A stretch of 64,000 nucleotides of DNA. Source: Odoribacter sp. Lineage in GTDB: Bacteria; Bacteroidota; Bacteroidia; Bacteroidales; Muribaculaceae. The translations under genes and the position numbers were made by a program. Below the pieces are notes generated by a model, which saw nothing but the letters and a program-made list of their open reading frames with translations, searched no databases and was not told the origin of the DNA. Location: NCBI GenBank assembly GCA_023663145.1, contig JAMPHZ010000009.1, positions 21,681 through 85,680 on the forward strand, written 5' to 3'. Shown in pieces: positions 1 to 7,316 of this stretch (within the stretch, counting starts at the first letter, position 1; each line of letters starts with the position of its first letter).

Positions 1-389
1 TGGCCGGCAAGACTATTTCTCCGGTTATGGAACCGTTAGGCTTCTCGTGGCGTGCATCAGTGGCCGCATTGGCAGGTGTGCCTGCTAAAGAAATAGTGGT
101 GTCGACTCTTGGTGTGCTTTATACTGATAACGAGGCGGTTGATGATCACACATTAGGGCACAGACTCGAGACGCCACAACCTGTCGGCGGAAAGCCTGAT
201 TTTACACCAGCTGTAGCATTAAGTTTCCTCGTCTTCATTCTCCTGTATTGTCCTTGCATGGCTACCGTGACGGCCATAATTAAAGAAACGGGGTCATGGA
301 AATGGGGAGCGTTCAGCATAATTTATAACACAGTTATAGCATGGGTGGTAGCTTTTATCATTTATAGAATAGCCTTGATTTTCATATGA
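1..389 (+). CDS. feoB: Ferrous iron transporter FeoB, C-terminal part (cut by window edge)
   Basis: This is the last ~129 residues of the inner-membrane ferrous iron permease FeoB; the reading frame is open from base 3, so the apparent ATG at 27 is internal. The visible GKTISPVMEPLGF stretch, the following PAKEIVVSTLGVLY segment and the closing pair of hydrophobic helices (FLVFILLYCPCMATV and the final ~25 residues) are typical of the FeoB C-terminal membrane domain. The GTPase domain lies outside the window. The stop overlaps the next start by four bases (ATGA), so the downstream symporter is probably co-transcribed. The family call is firm although only the tail is visible. Confidence 0.93.
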   Translation, partial: AGKTISPVMEPLGFSWRASVAALAGVPAKEIVVSTLGVLYTDNEAVDDHTLGHRLETPQPVGGKPDFTPAVALSFLVFILLYCPCMATVTAIIKETGSWKWGAFSIIYNTVIAWVVAFIIYRIALIFI

Positions 390-1804
390 CATCATTCAAT
401 GACTTAGTGAATATCGTAGCCGGTGCATGCAGCGACTACGCACTTGTGCCGCTGTTGCTTGCAGCGGCTTTGTTTTTTACATCCCTCACCCGAGGTGTGC
501 AATTCACCATGATAGGCGAGATGCTGAGGCTTTTGTTGGTGTCAGGTCGGAAAAATCACAGATCGGAGAACAAAGGGCATGGCGGCGTAAGTTCTTTTCA
601 AGCGTTTGCGGTATCGATAGCATCGCGAGTTGGTACTGGAAATCTTGCCGGTGTGGCCTCCGCAATAGCTATTGGCGGCCCCGGAGCAGTATTCTGGATG
701 TGGATAATAGCCCTGCTTGGAGCTTCGAGCGCATTCGCTGAAAGCACACTTGCCCAACTATTTAAGATTAAAGGCGATAAGTCATTTCTTGGAGGACCGG
801 CCTATTACATTCAACGGGGCTTGCATTGTCGTCCTTGGGCTGTGCTTTTTGCCGTTTTGATTACCCTTACTTTTGGATTTGCTTTCAATACCGTGCAGGC
901 CAATACCATAGCTGATGCGATGCATGAATCATTCAATGTGGCTCCAATCATTATGGCAACCACGGTAGCGATACTTACATTGTTGATAATCTGTGGTGGT
1001 ATAACCCGAATATCACAGTTCAGTCAATGGGTAGTGCCTGTGATGGCTATAGCATATATATTGCTGGCCCTTGTAATCGTCATTATTAATATTGAGCATT
1101 TTCCGCATGTGATGTCAATGATTGTAGAGAATGCATTCGGTTTCGGGCCGGCCATTGGAGGTACAGTCGGGAGTGCTATGATCATGGGTGTCAAAAGAGG
1201 CTTGTTCAGTAATGAGGCCGGTGAAGGATCCACCCCTAATGCCGCAGCCACCGCTGATGTGTCTCATCCTGTTAAACAGGGCCTCATCCAGGCCTTGGGC
1301 GTGTATACTGATACATTGATAATATGCACTTGTACTGCATTCATAATTCTTTGCAGCGGTCTTTATCTCGAAGGTCACGATGGAATCGTGCTTACGCAGC
1401 GTGCCATAGACGCAGGGTTAGGTCGCACATCGAGGATCGGGTCTTCCTTCGTGGCGATAGCGATCTTTTTCTTTGCGTTCACAAGCATTGTCGCCAATTA
1501 TTATTATGGGGAAACAAATATAAGATTCATTACACCAAGGCCTGCCGCTATAAAAATTTATCGTATCCTTGTCGGACTGACCGTATTCGGCGGTTCGTTG
1601 GCATCACTTGATCTTGTGTGGGGATTCGCCGATATAACTATGGCTCTTATGACGATATGTAACCTCGCGGCGATTGTGGCATTGTCGCGTTACGTTAAGA
1701 TTTTGCTTCGTGATTACAGGGAGCAACGTCGTTCGGGAGATCCGGTTTACAAATCCTCAACCATTCCTGAACTTAAGGATTTAACGGATGATGTCTGGAA
1801 ATAA
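386..1804 (+). CDS. Sodium:alanine symporter family (AGCS) transporter
   Basis: A 472-residue polytopic inner-membrane protein of the alanine/glycine:cation symporter family, which imports small neutral amino acids with Na+ (or H+). The AGCS hallmark GTGNLAGV lies at residues 83-90, followed by the GGPGAVFWMW helix; GLFSNEAGEGSTPNAAA in the middle is a second family signature. About 10-11 hydrophobic segments are visible and the length is normal. Substrate cannot be read from sequence. It overlaps feoB by four bases, and its last 32 bases overlap the 3' end of the convergent gene on the minus strand. Confidence 0.93.
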   Translation: MTSFNDLVNIVAGACSDYALVPLLLAAALFFTSLTRGVQFTMIGEMLRLLLVSGRKNHRSENKGHGGVSSFQAFAVSIASRVGTGNLAGVASAIAIGGPGAVFWMWIIALLGASSAFAESTLAQLFKIKGDKSFLGGPAYYIQRGLHCRPWAVLFAVLITLTFGFAFNTVQANTIADAMHESFNVAPIIMATTVAILTLLIICGGITRISQFSQWVVPVMAIAYILLALVIVIINIEHFPHVMSMIVENAFGFGPAIGGTVGSAMIMGVKRGLFSNEAGEGSTPNAAATADVSHPVKQGLIQALGVYTDTLIICTCTAFIILCSGLYLEGHDGIVLTQRAIDAGLGRTSRIGSSFVAIAIFFFAFTSIVANYYYGETNIRFITPRPAAIKIYRILVGLTVFGGSLASLDLVWGFADITMALMTICNLAAIVALSRYVKILLRDYREQRRSGDPVYKSSTIPELKDLTDDVWK

Positions 1805-2723
1805 ACTTTACCACGCAGATGTATATAATTGACAATATAGCAATCGCCGTGATGCTGTATACTGCAATATTATAACGAAACAATATGGCTCCTGCATTTA
1901 CGGTGGCTTGTACGGCTGTATATAATGATGCTATGGCAAGATGAGGCATGCCGCTTTCGTTACAGAGCATCTGATACAGGTGGCGGCGATGGGGCATGTA
2001 AATCTTTTCGTGCAACATAGCACGGCGCGCAACAGTAAGCGCAGTGTCTACTCCGTAAACTCCGGCCAGCACCACCCACCAGATCTCACCAGTAGTCTTA
2101 ATCAGGCTGATGATCATGAAAAAGGTGATTATTGCCAGGCTTATAGCTCCGACATCGCCGGGGAAACATAGCGCTCGCTTCCTCACATTGAATAATGCGA
2201 AACATGCGAGGGCTGTCAGAATAATCCATGCAATAGCAGAGTCCATGAAGTGGTATATGTCGTTAAGCCACATAAGTGATAGCAACACTACAGCTGTGTA
2301 TAATGTTGTTATGCCATTTATCCCATCCATGAAGTTATAGGCATTCATGTAGGCAACTGCCATTACTATTAGTAATACTGCGAGCCACCAAGGCGATGTG
2401 AGGTGTAACTGACAGGCAAGAAGCCATGCCGCAGTGAATTGAGCAAACAGTCTGATCAATATAGGTAATGGATGCAGATCGTCGGCAAAGCTTACTACGG
2501 CAGCCACGGTCAGGGCGCATGCAAGCCATGTGTAATCGGAGGGCATGACTATGCACGCTGTCATTGCGGCTAAATAAAAGATGAATCCTCCGCCTGTCAC
2601 AGTCGTCGCTTTGTGAGATGAACGAGCGCAAGCAACCTGGCACATAACGCCATAGCGCCGACATGTCCATATGTATAGACAAAGCAGGCATATTGATATT
2701 ACTATGAAGGCAATATACATCAT
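1773..2723 (-). CDS. MraY/WecA-family undecaprenyl-phosphate sugar-1-phosphate transferase
   Basis: A 316-residue membrane protein of glycosyltransferase family 4 (PF00953 type), which moves a sugar-1-phosphate from a UDP-sugar onto undecaprenyl phosphate at the start of a surface-glycan pathway. Visible signatures: SSHK near residue 35 with TGGGFIF at 43-49, the catalytic DD pair at 81-82 (FADDLHP), NAYNFMDGINGI at 127-138, GDVGA at 189-193 and a late HRRHLYQ loop. Around ten transmembrane segments are apparent. The specific sugar is not deducible. A housekeeping-type promoter ends only ~9 bases before the start codon, so the transcript is nearly leaderless. The gene stands alone and converges on the symporter. 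Confidence 0.85.
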   Translation of the reverse strand: MMYIAFIVISICLLCLYIWTCRRYGVMCQVACARSSHKATTVTGGGFIFYLAAMTACIVMPSDYTWLACALTVAAVVSFADDLHPLPILIRLFAQFTAAWLLACQLHLTSPWWLAVLLIVMAVAYMNAYNFMDGINGITTLYTAVVLLSLMWLNDIYHFMDSAIAWIILTALACFALFNVRKRALCFPGDVGAISLAIITFFMIISLIKTTGEIWWVVLAGVYGVDTALTVARRAMLHEKIYMPHRRHLYQMLCNESGMPHLAIASLYTAVQATVNAGAILFRYNIAVYSITAIAILSIIYICVVKFISRHHPLNP

Positions 2724-2731
2724 TTCAGCAG

Positions 2732-2762
2732 CAAATTTAGTTATTCATCGCCGATTGAGCAA
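2732..2762 (-). promoter_or_regulatory. Bacteroidetes sigma-70 promoter of the MraY/WecA-like gene
   Basis: On the minus strand, TTG (2762-2760), a 20-bp spacer, then TAAATTTG (2739-2732) match the Bacteroidetes TTG/TAnnTTTG promoter. The start codon is at 2723, leaving a leader of only a few bases. Confidence 0.7.
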
Positions 2763-2803
2763 ATTTATGAGCGCTCTATCGCTTCTGTTTCGGCTATATT
2801 TAT

Positions 2804-2811
2804 TAACTTTG
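2804..2811 (+). promoter_or_regulatory. -7 element of hisS promoter
   Basis: TAACTTTG fits the Bacteroidetes -7 consensus TAnnTTTG and sits 29 bases before the hisS start. No clear TTG box is seen at the expected upstream distance. Confidence 0.6.
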
Positions 2812-2840
2812 TGCCATAATTAATACATTATTTACCCTAC

Positions 2841-4205
2841 ATGGCACAGAAACCATCAATTCCTAAAGGAACACGTGACTTCGGCCCTGCCGAAATGGCT
2901 CGCCGTAATTATATCTTTGACACAATCCGATCTGTTTTCAAACTCTTCGGTTATCATCAGATCGAGACTCCGGCTATGGAAAATCTGTCGACTCTGATGG
3001 GGAAATATGGTGAGGAAGGTGACAAGCTTCTGTTCAAGATTCTCAACTCCGGAAATTATCTGGCAGGGGTAGATCCGCGCTTGCTTAATGAAGAGAGTTT
3101 CACACGTCTGACACCTCAGATCTCAGACAAAGGACTTCGATACGATCTAACCGTGCCTTTTGCCCGCTTTGTAGTGCAGCACCGCAATGATCTTCAGTTG
3201 CCGTTCCGTCGCAGCCAGATTCAGCCGGTATGGCGTGCCGATCGGCCGCAGAAAGGGCGTTACCGCGAGTTCTACCAATGCGACGCTGATGTTGTCGGCA
3301 GTGATTCTCTGCTTAATGAGGTGGAATTGTTGCAGCTGATAGACGAGGTATTCCGGCGTCTGGGTATCGGTATAACTATAAAACTCAATAACAGAAAAGT
3401 GCTCGCCGGAATTGCTGAAAAAATCGGAGCTCCTGATAAAATGATCGATATAACGGTCGCAATTGACAAGATTGAAAAGATCGGTCTTGAGAAAGTGAAC
3501 GAAGAGTTGGCTGACAGAGGCTTGTCCAGGCACGCAATCGCAGCTCTGTCTCCTATACTTCAGATCACAGGCACTCCGGGCGAACGTCTTGAAAAACTCA
3601 GCGAGTTGCTCAAAGGCAGTGAAATTGGATCGCGCGGTATTGCCGAGCTTAAAGAAGTCCTTGGCTTGACCGAAGACATGGGAATTGATGCAAATATCGA
3701 GCTTGACGTGTCGCTTGCCAGAGGTCTCAACTATTATACAGGAACAATCATCGAGGTCAAAGCACGTGATTATGCTATCGGTTCCATAACCGGTGGTGGT
3801 CGTTATGATAATCTTACTGGAGTGTTTGGTATGCCTGACATCTCGGGCGTCGGTATTTCTTTTGGCGCTGACCGTATATATGATGTAATGTGTGGACTTG
3901 ACTTGTTCCCGGCCACTTTAGGTGTGTCTTCGCAGGTGATGTTTGTGAATTTTGGTTCGTCTGAGGCTGCAGCGTCTCTAAAGACTGTAAAGCAGTTGAG
4001 GTCAAGAGGCGTGAGCTGCGAGCTTTATCCTGATGCGTCAAAACTCAAGAAGCAGATGAATTATGCTAACAATGCCGGAATCCCATTTGTAGCTATAATC
4101 GGAGAAACAGAGGCGGCCAACGGTACAATAACCCTAAAAGACATGAGCGCCGGAACACAATCGACTCTCACGGTTGAAGAAGTAGCTGCAGCAGTACTCA
4201 AATAA
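2841..4205 (+). CDS. hisS: Histidyl-tRNA synthetase
   Basis: A 454-residue class II aminoacyl-tRNA synthetase that charges tRNA-His in the cytoplasm. It opens with [11 protein letters not shown] (residues ~9-19). Motif 2 is seen as [19 protein letters not shown], and the histidine-specific blocks [14 protein letters not shown] and GGGRYDNL follow. The final ~100 residues form the anticodon-binding domain. Length is usual for the family. The start follows a good -7 element by ~30 bases, and a strong hairpin follows the stop. It is monocistronic. Confidence 0.97.
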   Translation: MAQKPSIPKGTRDFGPAEMARRNYIFDTIRSVFKLFGYHQIETPAMENLSTLMGKYGEEGDKLLFKILNSGNYLAGVDPRLLNEESFTRLTPQISDKGLRYDLTVPFARFVVQHRNDLQLPFRRSQIQPVWRADRPQKGRYREFYQCDADVVGSDSLLNEVELLQLIDEVFRRLGIGITIKLNNRKVLAGIAEKIGAPDKMIDITVAIDKIEKIGLEKVNEELADRGLSRHAIAALSPILQITGTPGERLEKLSELLKGSEIGSRGIAELKEVLGLTEDMGIDANIELDVSLARGLNYYTGTIIEVKARDYAIGSITGGGRYDNLTGVFGMPDISGVGISFGADRIYDVMCGLDLFPATLGVSSQVMFVNFGSSEAAASLKTVKQLRSRGVSCELYPDASKLKKQMNYANNAGIPFVAIIGETEAANGTITLKDMSAGTQSTLTVEEVAAAVLK

Positions 4206-4223
4206 TAATAACTACATAATATT

Positions 4224-4258
4224 ATTGCCCGCAAATGCTCTGTGCAAATGCGGGCAAT
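4224..4258. terminator. Hairpin between convergent hisS and the small helical protein gene
   Basis: A perfect 10-bp stem (ATTGCCCGCA at 4224-4233 with its complement at 4249-4258) around a 15-nt loop. It lies between two convergent genes and could end transcription from both sides, although U-tracts are short. Confidence 0.65.
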
Positions 4259-4285
4259 ATTTGTAGATTAGAAACAACAGTAGGT

Positions 4286-4576
4286 TTATCCAAGCTTATC
4301 GGCCACACCATGTACTTTGTCAGCTAACGACTCAAGTAAATCGCCGCCTTTATCAAGGACATTTGAAGCTACAGATGATGCTTTTTCCTTAAGATCACCC
4401 AGCTTGTCGGCAGTCTTGTCTTTTAGATCGCCCAGTTTGTCGGTCGCTTGTTCTTTTAACGATGCTGATTCAGCTACGGCTGCCTGTTTAGTAGCTTGAG
4501 CTGATACTTCTGCTGCCTGCTTGGCTATTGATGCCGCATCGTGTGCGGCTGCTGATAGATTTTGAGCTTTTGTCAT
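4286..4576 (-). CDS. Small Ala/Lys-rich amphipathic helical protein (LEA/apolipoprotein-like repeats)
   Basis: A 96-residue protein with no signal peptide or membrane segment. Residues ~45-66 contain a near-exact 11-residue tandem repeat (DKLGDLKDKTA, DKLGDLKEKAS), and the ends keep the same D-K-x-x-D-L spacing (LDKGGDLLESLADK). The N-terminal third is Ala/Gln/Lys-rich. Eleven-residue periodicity with charged and Ala residues is typical of group-3 LEA and apolipoprotein-like amphipathic helices, which are linked to stress protection or membrane-surface binding. That functional link is only analogy. The gene is monocistronic, converges on hisS and diverges from a TonB-dependent receptor. It could also be a small coiled-coil structural protein. 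Confidence 0.7.
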   Translation of the reverse strand: MTKAQNLSAAAHDAASIAKQAAEVSAQATKQAAVAESASLKEQATDKLGDLKDKTADKLGDLKEKASSVASNVLDKGGDLLESLADKVHGVADKLG

Positions 4577-4622
4577 AATTCTGAGTTTTATTTGAAGTAT
4601 AACGCCCCACTAATGTCAAAGG

Positions 4623-4653
4623 TTGCGTATATCGCATATTTTTCATACCTTTG
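4623..4653 (+). promoter_or_regulatory. Promoter of the TonB-dependent receptor gene
   Basis: TTG (4623-4625), a 20-bp spacer, then TACCTTTG (4646-4653), a full match to TTG/TAnnTTTG, 38 bases before the receptor start. Confidence 0.7.
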
Positions 4654-4690
4654 CAGCCATTAAAACACAAGGTACAATAATAAATCTATA

Positions 4691-6985
4691 ATGATCAGAC
4701 ACTTTGTTGCTGCAGTAGCTTTTTCACTTTCTTGTTTTTGTATCGCTGCTGCCACCACAGATGCCAATATTAGCGGTCATGTGATTGACGCCGAGACGGG
4801 CGAACACATGCCTTACTATCTCATCAGTCTTAAGGATACCAAGATAGCCACTGTTACAGATGGCTCAGGACATTATGTGTTAAGAGATCTGCAACCGGGC
4901 AGCTACACCGTAGAAGCATCATGTACCGGATATAAAATCCAGTCGAAAAATGTCACAGTATCTGCCGGGCAAACAGTAGAAGTAAACTTCGAGGTCGAGA
5001 CTGACGCATTTATGCTTGACCAGGTAGTAGTGACATCAAGCAAGAGCGAACAGGTGAGGCGTCTGTCTCCTTCACTTGTAAACGTGGTTCCGGGCAAGAT
5101 TTTCGAGAGCATAGGCGCTTGTTCGCTTGCCGATGGCCTAGGCTTGCAGCCTGGTGTACGTGTAGAGAATGATTGCCAGAACTGTGGTTTTACCCAAGTG
5201 CGCATCAATGGCCTTGACGGTCATTATTCGCAGATTCTTATGAATTCACGCCCCGTCTTTTCGGCACTTGCCGGAGTTTATGGGCTTGAGCATATCCCGG
5301 CCAATATGATTGAGCGTGTTGAGGTTATGCGCGGTGGTGGATCCGCCCTTTTCGGCTCGTCGGCCGTTGGCGGCACTATAAATATAATTACGCGTGACCC
5401 TGTGGTCAATACTGCCAAAGTGGCTCATACATTAGTGTCGGTGGGACCGTCAGGCTCTTTGGATAACAACACCACTATGAATGCATCAGTAGTGACTGAC
5501 AACAACAAGGCCGGTATTTTTATCTACGGACAAAGCCGCTACAGGGATGGCTATGATCATGATGACGACGGATACACGGAGATTGCACAGTTAAAATCGC
5601 AGACCGTCGGGGCAAGGGGATTCGTGCGCCCCGGTGATATGTCGCGCCTTACCCTCGAATATCATAACACACACGAATACAGGCGAGGAGGAGACCAACT
5701 TAAGAAACCGGCACACGAAGCAATGGTTGCCGAGCAGGCTGACCATAACATACATGCATTCGAGGCAACACTTGACCTGTGGCCACGCGACCACCGTGAT
5801 CATGTAGCCGTGTTCGGCGCGACCCAGCTCACGCGCCGCCAAAGTTATTATGGCGGCGAGATGGATCCCGATGCATATGGTCGGACCAGCGATGTTGTGG
5901 TGAATGTCGGCTCACAATGGACCCATCCATTTTCGCGCTTGTGGTTTATGCCGGCTGAACTTGTGGCAGGTATTGATTACTCATTCAACCGCCTGCACGA
6001 TGTCACAATAGGCTATAACCATAATCTGCTACAGAAAGTCAATATATATAGCGCGTTTCTACAGAATGAATGGCGCGATGATCGATGGGGATTCCTTATA
6101 GGTGCCAGGGTTGACAAGCATTCTCTTGTTGACAAAGCAATAGTCTCTCCTCGTGCAAATGTTCGCTACAATGCTTCGCCGAATCTTAATTTCCGGGCAT
6201 CATATTCTACCGGATTCCGTGCTCCGCAGACTTATGATGAGGACCTTCATGTGGCCATTGTCGGGGGAGACCGTGTTGTCACGATCCTCGCCCCCGGGCT
6301 TAAACAAGAGAGTAGCAACAGTTTCAGCCTGTCAGCCGACCTTTATCATCGCTTCGGCAATGTGCAGACAAACCTGCTTGTCGAGGGTTTCTATACAGAT
6401 TTGCGTGATGTCTTTGCTTTGCGCCAACTTGATGAACCCGATGCTGCCGGCAATGCAGTACTTGAGCGTTACAATGGATCAGGAGCCAAGGTCTTCGGTA
6501 TGAATATAGAGGCAAAGGCATTCTTCTCATCGCATTTTGATGTGCAGGCCGGTGTCACTGTGCAGGCTTCACGTTATGATGAGCCTGAGCAATGGAGTGA
6601 CAACCCAGATGTGGAACCTGTGAGAAAGATGTTCCGTACCCCCGACCTATATGGCTATTTTACGGCCAATTGGGAAATAATCCACTCTCTTAAGGCCGTT
6701 TTTGCCGGCACGCTCACGGGCCCTATGCTTGTACAACACCTCGAAGGCTCGGGAACACCGGTCGACTGTGCTGTCACTACTCCCACATTTTTCGATATGT
6801 CGGTAAAGCTCACTTATAGCAAACGTTTGTTCTCGAGAGTCACATGTGATATCTCGCTTGGTGTAGGTAACATATTCAACAGTTATCAAAATGACTTTGA
6901 CCGAGGCTATCTGCGTGATAGTGGATACATCTATGGTCCTTCGATTCCTCGTAATATATCAGCTTCAGTTGCGTTTTCTATATAA
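4691..6985 (+). CDS. TonB-dependent outer-membrane receptor with N-terminal carboxypeptidase-regulatory-like domain
   Basis: A 764-residue outer-membrane active transporter. Order of parts: signal peptide (~1-22), a carboxypeptidase-regulatory-like beta domain (~27-105, ISGHVIDAETGEHMPYY), a TonB-box-like DQVVVTSSK stretch (~113), the plug (~120-235, with VRINGLDGHYSQILMNSRPV and the ERVEVMRGGGSALFG / GGTINIITR block) and a C-terminal 22-strand-type barrel. At 764 residues it is much shorter than SusC-type glycan importers and has no SusD partner, so it belongs to the cobalamin/siderophore/heme-like group; the ligand is unknown. An acidic, histidine-containing loop (DGYDHDDDGYTEI, near residue 280) could be a metal-binding site. 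It has its own promoter and terminator. Confidence 0.92.
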   Translation: MIRHFVAAVAFSLSCFCIAAATTDANISGHVIDAETGEHMPYYLISLKDTKIATVTDGSGHYVLRDLQPGSYTVEASCTGYKIQSKNVTVSAGQTVEVNFEVETDAFMLDQVVVTSSKSEQVRRLSPSLVNVVPGKIFESIGACSLADGLGLQPGVRVENDCQNCGFTQVRINGLDGHYSQILMNSRPVFSALAGVYGLEHIPANMIERVEVMRGGGSALFGSSAVGGTINIITRDPVVNTAKVAHTLVSVGPSGSLDNNTTMNASVVTDNNKAGIFIYGQSRYRDGYDHDDDGYTEIAQLKSQTVGARGFVRPGDMSRLTLEYHNTHEYRRGGDQLKKPAHEAMVAEQADHNIHAFEATLDLWPRDHRDHVAVFGATQLTRRQSYYGGEMDPDAYGRTSDVVVNVGSQWTHPFSRLWFMPAELVAGIDYSFNRLHDVTIGYNHNLLQKVNIYSAFLQNEWRDDRWGFLIGARVDKHSLVDKAIVSPRANVRYNASPNLNFRASYSTGFRAPQTYDEDLHVAIVGGDRVVTILAPGLKQESSNSFSLSADLYHRFGNVQTNLLVEGFYTDLRDVFALRQLDEPDAAGNAVLERYNGSGAKVFGMNIEAKAFFSSHFDVQAGVTVQASRYDEPEQWSDNPDVEPVRKMFRTPDLYGYFTANWEIIHSLKAVFAGTLTGPMLVQHLEGSGTPVDCAVTTPTFFDMSVKLTYSKRLFSRVTCDISLGVGNIFNSYQNDFDRGYLRDSGYIYGPSIPRNISASVAFSI

Positions 6986-7057
6986 GCTTATCTGACTTGA
7001 AGGCGATGAGAACGTAATTTTACATATATCTGTAATTTGCCTCCAGGCATAATATAG

Positions 7058-7095
7058 ACTCCCTTTCAGCCGCTAAAAGGCTATAGGGAGTTTTT
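7058..7095 (+). terminator. Rho-independent terminator of the TonB receptor gene
   Basis: ACTCCCT (7058-7064) pairs with AGGGAGT (7085-7091), with an inner AGCC/GGCT pairing, followed by a T-run. Together with the promoter at 7198-7227 this fills the gap between the receptor and the lipoprotein operon; I see nothing else in 6986-7316. Confidence 0.85.
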
Positions 7096-7197
7096 CATGA
7101 ATACCGAGTCCACAGCTGAGCAGACGCTCCATTTTTGTTAGAATGAGAATTTATGTTGACAGTCTGTTACTTTTGTGAACTTTTTGGCAAAAATTAG

Positions 7198-7227
7198 TTG
7201 GTTATTTGGAAAAAAGAGTTAAATTTG
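7198..7227 (+). promoter_or_regulatory. Promoter of the DUF4493 lipoprotein operon
   Basis: TTG (7198-7200), a 19-bp spacer, then TAAATTTG (7220-7227). The leader to the first gene is ~85 bases. Confidence 0.7.
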
Positions 7228-7316
7228 CACCATATTTTATATTGCTCATAGTAGTATTATGAAGTTTTCGCTATGCAAATTATGAATAAACCAACTATAA
7301 CTAATTTTTTTACACG

